64,000 nucleotides of DNA from Allodiplogaster sudhausi (taxonomy: Eukaryota; Nematoda; Chromadorea; Rhabditida; Diplogasteridae): assembly GCA_945643635.1 (NCBI GenBank), contig CALZFC010000006.1, forward strand, positions 4,456,001 to 4,520,000, in the 5' to 3' direction. The notes beneath the pieces were generated by a model. It was not told where the DNA came from and did not search any database. It was given only the letters and a program-made list of their open reading frames with translations. The position numbers were made by a program, and so were the translations under genes. Positions 55,874 through 64,000 of this stretch are shown here, one piece after another. Each line of letters opens with the position of its first letter. Within the stretch, counting starts at the first letter, position 1.

Positions 55874-58800
55874 CTTCTCATTGTCAGTCACTCGCTCTCA
55901 ATAGCTCTCTTTTTTCGATAACTTTCTCTCTCTTTCTCCCTCTATCTTTCTTATCGCGCTCTCTTTCTCTCATCTTTCCTCCCCCTCTTGCTCGCTATCT
56001 CTTTCTCTCTTTCTTTCACCCCCTCTCCCCTTCCCTCTCTCTCTTTCTCGCTATCTCTTTTATCATTCTCTCTCCTTCGCTCTCCTTCTCTCTTTCTCTC
56101 ACTCTCCCTCTCCCTCTCTCTCTCTCTCCCCATATCTGACATGTGGTCGGGAGCTGAACTTTGACTTGGCCATGGCGGACGGCTTTAGAGAAGAGCCCGT
56201 CTCCACTTCGCGGACGTGCGAGACAAAGCTGAAAAAAGGATATATAATTAATTTATTTATTTATTTATTAATCAATCAATTAATCAACTATTCAACAATC
56301 ATTTCCTTTTCTCTTCACTTTTGTTGTCAAATATCAGGTTTTGCTGTGCATCATTCCTTACTACTTCAGCACAACGTAAACATTGTTGACGCCTCATAAA
56401 AGCACCTGTTATGCGAAGATGGTCCGAAAGATAAAAGCACTTATTATATTGATGTAACTGTTATGCTATAATTGATAAAAGTACTAATTGATAAAAAGGT
56501 CTAATTGATAAAAAGTACTAATTGATAAAAGTGTTAATTGATAAAAAAAAGCACTAATTGATAAAAGTACTAATTGATAAGAGCACTAATTGATAAAAAG
56601 TACTGATTGATAAAACTACTAATTGATAAAAATACTAATTGATACAAGTACTAATTGATAAGAGGTACTAATTGATAAAAAGTACTGATTGATAAAACTA
56701 CTAATTGATAAAAGTACTAATTGATAAAAGTACTAGTTAAAACAAGTACTAATTCATAAAAGAACTAATTGATAAAAAGTACTAATTGATAAAAGTACTA
56801 ATTGATAAAAGTACTAATGGATAAAAGTACTAATTGATAAATGTACTAATTGATAAAAAGCACCTGTTATGCGAGGAGGGTCCGAATGAGCTTCGCGTGT
56901 AAGAAGGCGCTCCTGGAGGAAGAGGGCGCCGATGGCCACCCGGAGATGGCGGGCCGTTCTCACGTGCGTCCCTTTATGATTAATGTAAGTTTAGTTTTTA
57001 AATAATAAATTAATCAACTAATTAATTAATTAACTTACTTATTTATCTATTTATTTGTTTAATTATTCATTTATTTATCAATCTATTTATTTATATGTTT
57101 ATCTAATTAGTTATTTATTTATTTGTTTATTTATTTATCCACTTTATTTACCTACATACACAACAAACATTTGTATTATTATATTTTCGCTAATTTAGTT
57201 CTTTTTATTCATTAAGCTACTAAAAGTAAAAATTTTTAGTTATTAGTAAAAGAAATTTGTGCACGTTCGTGTCGTGATCTTGGCTTGCTTAGTTGGTGTT
57301 GGGAATGTGTTGGAGAAGAAAGATTTCAGTGAATGCATTGCAGGTAAAGTGAAGTGAAAGCAGAATCACTGTGTTCTGTTAATCTTGACAAGTGTTTAGA
57401 TTGATTGGCGGAGAGGGATCAGAACCGATTTCGACTCCTACTACGCATTAGCTCGGTACCGACGTCATCTTCGACTCCTAATTAGTTCTGCCGGTGTGCC
57501 GATTTCGACTCCGAACTTTAGGTCGGAGTCGACTTTGATTCCGACTCCAAATTAGTTCGGAGTCGACTTCGACTCCGACTCCGAGCTTGTTCAGAGCCGA
57601 TTTCGACTCCGGGTCAGTTCGGAGCCGACTCCGACTCCAACTCCTAATTAGTTCGGAGCTGACTTCGACTCCCTCCCCGAACCTGTCGTCCTTCTGCTCT
57701 CGCTCTCGGTCTCTTCTATCATCTCTGCCCCGTTCGCCCGCGCCGAGCAGCGGAGGCGGCAGCTGGCCACGGAACATGGAGTCGACTCGCTCGGGTGGAT
57801 GAGGCGGCTGGCCGATTAGACGGTCGGGCAGACTGCAGAGGGAAAAGAGAGAGAGAGAGAGAGTGAGGGGTGGTGAGAGAGTGAGAGGGAGAGAGAGAGT
57901 GTGTAGTGGTGAGAGAGTGAGAGAAGTGAGTGGTGAGAGAAACTGTTAGAGACGCAGAGAGAGAGAGAGAGTGGAGAGAGTGGAGAGAGAAAGAGAAGAA
58001 GAAGAGATAGTTTTGCTGTTTGGTAGATCGCTAATCATTATAGGGCTATGTCGCCACAATGTCGGATGGTGCCTGTGGGGAATGAATGAGTCGAGATTAA
58101 AAAGATTAAAAAAGAAATGACATGACGTGAGAGAACACTTGCAAAGAACCATAAGAACCATCATAACCAAAGGGCCAGATTGGAAGTAACATCACAAGGG
58201 AGAAAGACTAGTAAGGCTATATATGTTTGTATGTATGTACATACATACATGTCAGAGATGCAGTTCAAACGAAACGTGAACATTCTGAATGTTGGTAACG
58301 GAGTGGATCGTGATGTTCATACATACGATCGTTATTTTTTTTCTAAAGAATGAACGATGTGCGTATTATTTAAAAATTTTAAATAGATTACACTTTTAAA
58401 TACATACATACATATGTATATGACGATTAAACTACGGTTCCTTAATGAATCAACCAGGAAGAAAATAGCAAAGAATACAAATTGGCGACTTATTTTACAA
58501 GTTCTACTAGTCTATAAAGCGCCGGTTCCCATGACAATGGTGAAGAAAATGGTGTTGGGAAGGAAAAAGATTCTCTTTTTTTTCATATCTATCCCTCTCA
58601 AATTCTCTCCTCAAAGTCTCACTCTCTTTGACTCTACCCACTCTCACTCTCACTCTCCTCTCTCTCTCTCCTTTTTCCCTCTCTCTGTCCTCTCTCCCCT
58701 CACATTTTCTCTTTTCTCCTCCCTCTCTCTCTCCTCTCCTTTTCTCTCGTCTTTCTCTCTCCAGTCTCTCACTCTCTTCTATCTCCCCTCTCCCCTCTCA

Positions 58801-58952
58801 CCTCTCTCTCCTCTCTCTCTCTCCTTTTTCCCTCTCTCTCCCCTCTCTCCCCTCACACTTTCTCTTTACTCCTCCCTCTCTCTCCTCTCCTTCTCTCTCG
58901 TCTCTCTCTCCAGTCTCTCACTCTCTTCTATCTCCCCTCTCCCTCTCTCTCC

Positions 58953-58988
<36 letters not shown>

Positions 58989-59492
58989 AACCTATTCTGA
59001 TTGCCGTTCCTTCCGTCAAAGACGCTGACGTATCTGTTCGGCGCCGGGAAGCGTGTCGGACCGATGTTGTCCGCGAGTGACGCGCCGCCTCGTTCCCTAT
59101 CATTCCCGCCTCGCTCGCGGTCGTTTCCACCGCTTCTCTCCTGGTCGCGGTCGTTTCCTCCGTCAATCATCACGATGCCATCCACATCATCGTCATCGTC
59201 ACTCTTGCCATGCCGGTCGTGCGGATGGTCGACGTAGTGAATCGGCTTCTTCGCCGCCTGCACCTCGTCATGATCACGAGGGCCTCTCAAGAAGATTGGT
59301 CTCTTTAGCTCTGAGAGAGAGAGAATGGGAGAAAGAGAGAGAGAGATAAAGCGAGAGAACGACAGAGAAAGCGAGAGATAGAGAGACAAAAAGGGAGAGA
59401 GAGAGGGAGGTAGAGAAATGGCGAGAGAAAAAGATACAGGGAGCGAGAGAGAGAGGCAGATGGAAGGAAAGAGATAGAGTGAGGGAGAGGGC

Positions 59493-59524
<32 letters not shown>

Positions 59525-61615
59525 AAGAGTAAAGCCTGCCTCTCCGATTGCTCGTAGTCTCTGTCGCGGTCATAGCTGGGCGGCGGCGGATGCACGTACG
59601 GCGGGCCTCCATCGTTGTTGTTGTTCTCACGATCCATCCTGAACAATCCAAACATCCCTTCAGGACCAAAATCGCGGGAAATAAAAGTATTTGAAAGCTA
59701 CCGTAACCTGTTGGGTCCCTCGCTGAGCGAGTATGGCCTCGAGGATGCGCCGTTGTGCCCACCAAAGTGGGGCGGGTGCGGCTCGCGAGGCGGTGGTGGT
59801 CCTGGTGGTCCATTGTTTTGTGGACCGTCTGGTCCACGATGCGGTTCCCCATGGGGTCCATGATGGTCCCCACCACCACCCGGTCCTCCGTGGAGACCAT
59901 GATAGTCTCCACCACCTGGACCACCGCGGGGTCCTCGGCGTTCTCGAGCTCCGCCACCGCCACCATCATGGCGCTCCATGATGTCATTATTGCCTTGTTG
60001 CGGCGGTGCGCCACCATCTGGTCTAGGTGGTGGTCCAGGATGGCCTCGAAAGGGTCCTGGAGGCGGCTGCGGCGGCGGAGGACCGTCGTTGAAGGTGGAC
60101 AGCGAGAGAGGACGCGCGCGCATGCGAACCTGCGGCGGACGAGGAATGTGAAGCCAATCCATCATGAGTCCTCCTTGTTTCATTATAAATGATTTCTTTT
60201 TTAAATCTCGCTATATGAATACCGATGCGAGGTGGAAAGTAAACGGCCTATGCCCAGTGCTCAAGAATATATCACATCATTTTGCACTGTAAACCATCTG
60301 CTTTGCAAAAAGATATTTGAAGATAGCAACATGAAAGAATCCAAGAAGCGTATTGTTTGCTCACTTTTATGCATGTATGTATGTAAATATGTGTGGAAAT
60401 GTGAATGCAGTTAAATCATAATTTTAGTAGACAAAATAGTACAGTAATTAAAATAGCACATCACTTCCACAGACCTCTTGCACAATATTCGGCGGGCAGC
60501 AGTCGATGCCGCACCGTGCTTTGAATGCTGCAAAGAGAGCAGATTTAGGTCTAATTTTTAAGCGGCGCAAAAGCGGTTTGCCCAAGGCGTAATCGAACCA
60601 GAGACTCTCTTATTACCACGGGTGGACACTACCCACTAGGCCACCTGGCTACCCTTAACCAACCGCATCCACGGAGGCCGCACACGTGACTACGGCCACA
60701 GCAGCCGTCGGCGCACGGTGGCCAGCCTGGATGGCCATGGGCGTTGCCGCCTCCGCCACCGCCACTTTCGCTTCCGCGTCGATGCCGTGTCGAGTACTGT
60801 TCTGCATATATTGTCCTAATTAGAAAATTTTCAAGCACAATCATGTTAATATAACCAAAATAATTATAAAACGAATTCCAAGGTGCCCACCCGACTCCCG
60901 TTCACTTTTAAATTGAATTATTGCTAGTGATAAAACTAGCTTTGAAAAAAAATTTTTTTAAACATAAACTTTCTTAAGCTACCTCTAAAAAGATAAAGAA
61001 ATCAAAGGTAGATCAAAAAGGAAAAAAAATAGTAGATCAAAAATGTAAAAGCGCCCCAGATAGATACCGGACTCGCGCTCAAAGTAGTGCGCATGCGGAT
61101 GGAGATTGTGATGTCGATGCAGCCGTAGCGTGGACATTAGCGAAAGATCGGCCACGACCGTGTCGCCGTCGTCCATGACGTAGTTCTGGATGAGGAGAAA
61201 AAAATCTATTTATTTTCTTAATTACGAAAAAAGTATCTTTTAATACGCACGTTAAATACGCCCTGCGAAATATGTAATGAATGAACGAATTCTTTCCATC
61301 TCTAACTTCCCCTCTCTCTATCTCTCTTCTTTCCGTCCCTTTCTTTTATGTCTCTCTCTCCCTCTCCTTCCTTCTCCATTTCTCGCTCTCGCCTTCCACT
61401 CTATACCACACATATGTAAAAAAGGACATGTTACAAAATTAGTTCACCTCGGGCGACGGCAAAAGTTGTGCGAGTCGGCTCGTCGTGAGATTGTGCTGCG
61501 GACGGCCATAGTAGACGGCGTCGCTGGTCACGAAAGCGAGCGAGAGGAGGAAGAGAGGGTGAAGCTGATCCGCCCTCAGCTGCAGCCGCCGCCAGCGCCA
61601 CCGAGGACGCAGCAT
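55060..61615 (-). CDS. Twelve-exon gene for a 696-residue Gly/Pro/His/Asp-rich secreted or membrane protein with two Cys clusters
   Basis: Exons: 61615-61448, 61185-61068, 60801-60664, 60527-60475, 60129-59708, 59638-59536, 59308-58992, 57832-57683, 56971-56864, 56228-56141, 55816-55685 and 55353-55060. Every junction keeps phase over 2091 bases to the TGA. Residues 1-35 hold a basic head and hydrophobic core (LHPLFLLSLAFVTSD), a signal peptide or anchor. Next come an acidic/His segment (NYVMDDGDTVVADLSLM), a Gly/Ser stretch, Cys cluster 1 (CADGCCGRSHVCGLRGCAF, then CGIDCCPPN, about residues 125-155), a Gly/Pro/His block, PPYVHPPPPSYDRDRDYEQS, an Asp/Arg block (KSDDDDDVDGIVMIDGG, NDRERGG repeats), Pro-rich exons 8-11, and Cys cluster 2 (CCECCMPDCHGGCMRHGGC, about 630-648) before a poly-Gly tail. 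Family unknown; matrix or cuticle role is only a guess. Exon 6 seems to use a GC donor. Introns carry GA arrays and minisatellites. Confidence 0.6.
55838..56130. repeat. CT array in intron 10 of the 12-exon gene
   Basis: Interrupted (CT)n, about 290 bases, filling most of the intron between exons 10 and 11. Confidence 0.95.
56403..56862. repeat. AATTGATAAAAGTACT minisatellite in intron 9 of the 12-exon gene
   Basis: About 25 copies of a 15-17 base unit (TACTAATTGATAAAAG). Both edges carry CACCTGTTATGCGA(A/G)GA(T/G)GGTCCGAA: at 56861 it is the real exon 9 end with its donor, and at 56403 it is a copy. So the array is bounded by a duplicated splice donor region. Confidence 0.9.
57000..57160. 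repeat. ATTTATTTATT-type simple repeat in intron 8
   Basis: Degenerate (TTTA)n/(TTAA)n sequence. Confidence 0.8.
57415..57680. repeat. TTCGGAGTCGACTTCGACTC minisatellite adjoining exon 8 donor
   Basis: Roughly eight units of about 30 bases built from GACTCCGACTCC, AATTAGTTCGGAG and CGACTTC. The array starts right at the donor of exon 8 (57683). Confidence 0.85.
57841..58005. repeat. GA array in intron 7 of the 12-exon gene
   Basis: Interrupted (GA)n with GAGAGTGAGTGGTGAGAGA units. Confidence 0.9.
58605..58988. repeat. CT array in intron 7, with an internal duplication
   Basis: Long (CT)n array. Blocks with CCTTTTTCCCTCTCTC... and CCAGTCTCTCACTCTCTTCT each occur twice about 150 bases apart. 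It begins immediately after the donor of exon 7. Confidence 0.9.
59312..59530. repeat. GA array in intron 6 of the 12-exon gene
   Basis: Interrupted (GA)n that fills intron 6 from the GC-type donor to the acceptor. Confidence 0.95.
60566..60658 (-). other. tRNA-like sequence directly after the exon 3 donor
   Basis: The minus strand reads GGTAGCCAGGTGGCCTAGTG, GGTAGTGTCC and later CTGGTTCGATTACGCC, resembling box A and box B. The stems pair badly, so it is more likely a SINE or tRNA relic than a tRNA gene. It begins within 10 bases of the donor at 60663. Confidence 0.4.
61308..61395. repeat. CT-rich tract in intron 1 of the 12-exon gene
   Basis: Degenerate CT array. Confidence 0.75.
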
Positions 61616-61934
61616 TTCTGGGCACTACTACATTTGTTTGTTTGTTTGTTTGTTTTTTTAATTACGGAATTTATTTTTTCTTACTGTATTATAATTTATT
61701 TTCAAGTTACGAAACTTACTTTTAAATTACGGATTATATTCTAAATTACGGAACATGAACTTAATTTGTTAGTCAACCCCTGACAATGATTATTTATTGA
61801 CCGTTGTGGCAACGCTCGTATATTCATGCGGCCAAGTTTCAAACCACGGTGCAATACTATTGGAGTGAGAAGTGTACAATTACAGAAGAATGATGGTCTG
61901 ATTGGAAAAGCAGAGTTATCAACAAAGTGAATGA

Positions 61935-62061
61935 TGATGAAAGAGAGAGGGTAGAGAAAGAGAGAAAAGATAAAGAGAGGGGAAAGAGAAAGAAAAAGAG
62001 AGAGAGAGAGAGAGAGAGTGACAGCAAGAGAACGAGAGGGGAAGAGGGAGAGAGAGAAAGC

Positions 62062-62099
<38 letters not shown>

Positions 62100-62192
62100 C
62101 ACTCGCAATAAAATAGTACTACAAAATAACTGCTTGAGATGCATAAATAATTGAATCGCAAAATTCTTGTGAATGTACTGATGAACTAGAGA

Positions 62193-62231
<39 letters not shown>

Positions 62232-62312
62232 ACGCTAGGCAACGACAGAGAAAGAGATAGAGAGTTAGAGACAGAGAGAGAGAGAGAGGGAGAGAAGGGG
62301 AGATGGATAGAC
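61935..62312. repeat. GA microsatellite arrays
   Basis: Two interrupted (GA)n tracts (61935-62095 and 62188-62312) upstream of the 12-exon gene. Confidence 0.95.
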
Positions 62313-62424
62313 ATGAAGAAGCAGTGAGAGAAGTAGGAATGAAGCTTCTGCGCATTCATACCAAATCGCTGGATAGATATGTTTACTGTCAAAAATGCGA
62401 AAAAAATCCCTTCCTACCGCCTAT

Positions 62425-62729
62425 TCTTCTCTCTCTCCCCTTCTCTTTCTTTCTCTCTCTTTCAATCTGTCTCTAGAAAAAGTACTGTAGTTGTAGCATA
62501 TGAGTTCACTAGGAGTGTAAAGAACAGCAGATATCTTGAGCTGGAAGAGATAAAGCTGGGAGAGAAAATCAAGGTAGATCAAGAAAAAGGGGGGAAGGGT
62601 AGGAGAAGGAAGACAACCTGTGTGTAGTGCATGTCTAGTGGGAACCGAATGCGACATCTTCCGCTCCTTATATCCGCTCTGAATATATCGGCCATCGAAT
62701 ATTTGTCGCGGATTCTTTTCAACCATTTG

Positions 62730-62769
<40 letters not shown>

Positions 62770-63015
62770 GCTCTCTTTCTCTTTCTCAAATATACACTCT
62801 CTCTCTCTCGCCGTTGCTCTCAGCCATTCATTATCGCTAGCCCTCTCTCCCTCTCTCTCTCTCTCTCCATCTCTCTCTCTCCATCTCTATCTCTCTCCAT
62901 CTCTCTCTCTCTTTCTCTTTCTCTCTCTCTCTGTCTCTCCTCTCTCTCTCTGTCTCTCCTCTCTCTCTCTCTGTCTCTCTTCTCCCTCCTTCTTTTTTCT
63001 CTCTTTCACGCTCTC
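62425..63015. repeat. CT microsatellite arrays
   Basis: (CT)n at 62425-62475 and 62733-63015. The unique gap 62480-62730 contains no supported gene. Confidence 0.9.
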
Positions 63016-63179
63016 TAACAGCCTCCCTTTTTCCTCACCTCACTCCATTCCTCCCTATTCTTGTTACATGCATTTTCGGGAGACACGGGGAGGCTTTCTA
63101 AGAGGGGGATATCACTTTGCATGTGTCTGCTGACCGCGTACGGAAAGGGATGAGATGTGGTGAGGACAAGCAGAAATAC

Positions 63180-63229
63180 GAAGGAAGAGAGAGAGAGAGA
63201 GAGATGGATACAGGGAGAGAAAGAGAGTG

Positions 63230-63275
<46 letters not shown>

Positions 63276-63584
63276 AGAGAGAGAGAGAGATGGGTGCAGA
63301 GAGAGAAAGAGAGCGAAAGCGAGAGAGAGATAGAGCGAGATATTGACAGAGATAAAGAGACTTTGAGAGAGAGATAGAGAGCGAGGTGAGAGAGATAAAG
63401 AGTGAGAGAGAAAGAAAGAGGGAGGGAGACAGAGAGACTAGAATAAGAAGAGCAAACGAACACCCCAATCAAGCGCATTTTTGACAGAAACTTGAGATTG
63501 GGCCAAATATGCAAACAAACAAGAAGGACAACTCTCTCTGGCAATGCCGCGTTCAACCAAGATACACGGACCGTGTCTTGTTCA

Positions 63585-63629
<45 letters not shown>

Positions 63630-63830
63630 GAGAGAAGAGGAAGAAAAAGAGACAGAAAGAGAGAGAGATAGAGAGACAAGAAAGAGAGAGAGGAAGAGAG
63701 AGAGAGAGAAGGGAGAAAAAGATAGAGAGAGAGCGAGAGAAAGAGAGAGAGAGGGGGGGGGGAGAAAGAGAGAGCGAGAGGGAGAGAAATGGACAGGGAG
63801 AGAGAGAGAGAGGGAGAGAGAGTTACAGAG
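63180..63830. repeat. GA microsatellite arrays
   Basis: Interrupted (GA)n at 63180-63450 and 63588-63830 with a poly-G run near 63752. All long frames here are repeat translations. The last 170 bases are AT-rich and show nothing. Confidence 0.95.
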
Positions 63831-64000
63831 TGATCTAAAAATGAGGAGATATCACACGAGTGGCCAGTAGATGGCAGATATCTCGAAGATTTACCATTGG
63901 GATATCTGTGCTGCTTGACATTTGAATACATTGCATATTTATTTATTTATTATTATTTATTTGTTCTAATATATGATTGCCGAGTTTTTGTCATTCGTCT

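Noticed and set aside
59001..60192. Plus-strand frames across 59.0-60.2 kb
   Set aside because: Antisense to exons 5-7 of the 12-exon gene.

Overview
This is eukaryotic DNA, most likely from a rhabditid nematode. The evidence is two families of nematode-type serpentine chemoreceptors (Srd-like and Str-like), many small exons joined by short introns with T-rich ...CAG acceptors and GTAAGT-type donors, and very abundant transposon debris and GA/CT microsatellites. I could not place it to species. Open frames of 60 codons or more give a poor picture here because most true exons are shorter and most long frames are readings of GA/CT arrays. The gene models below were built by hand from splice sites and codon phase and are unconfirmed by transcripts.

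Layout. 1-150: first exon of a signal-anchored membrane protein on the minus strand, running off the window. 2340-3162: broken Harbinger transposase. 3870-8242 (minus), 12051-14124 (plus) and 14919-19434 (plus): three paralogous Srd-like receptors. The first is a pseudogene with several lesions, including a 2.3 kb TTAA palindromic element; the other two reconstruct to 331 and 347 residues with consistent phase at every junction. Between the head-to-head pair lies a small secreted Lys/Pro-rich protein built from tandemly duplicated mini-exons (9257-10629). 21454-22669 (truncated) and 27558-30163 (complete, 348 residues): a tandem pair of Str-like receptors on the minus strand. 31187-31926: unidentified, decayed coding sequence. 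32668-34935: a palindromic TTAA element followed by a LINE tail. 35149-42950: small unidentified exons, an inverted-repeat element and several copies of a repeated exon-like unit coupled to GA arrays. 43904-48167: a Tc1/mariner-like TIR element carrying a complete four-exon signal-peptide gene, with a second foldback element inserted in its left terminal repeat. 52056-52896: a small secreted protein on the plus strand. 55060-61615: a 12-exon minus-strand gene for a 696-residue Gly/Pro/His/Asp-rich secreted or membrane protein with two cysteine clusters. 61.9-63.9 kb is almost entirely GA/CT arrays.

The chemoreceptor genes look like ordinary nematode sensory receptor clusters undergoing duplication and decay. 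The most unusual material is the 12-exon low-complexity gene, the secreted gene inside a TIR element, the family of long palindromic TTAA elements, and the recurring association of minisatellites and hairpins with splice donors.
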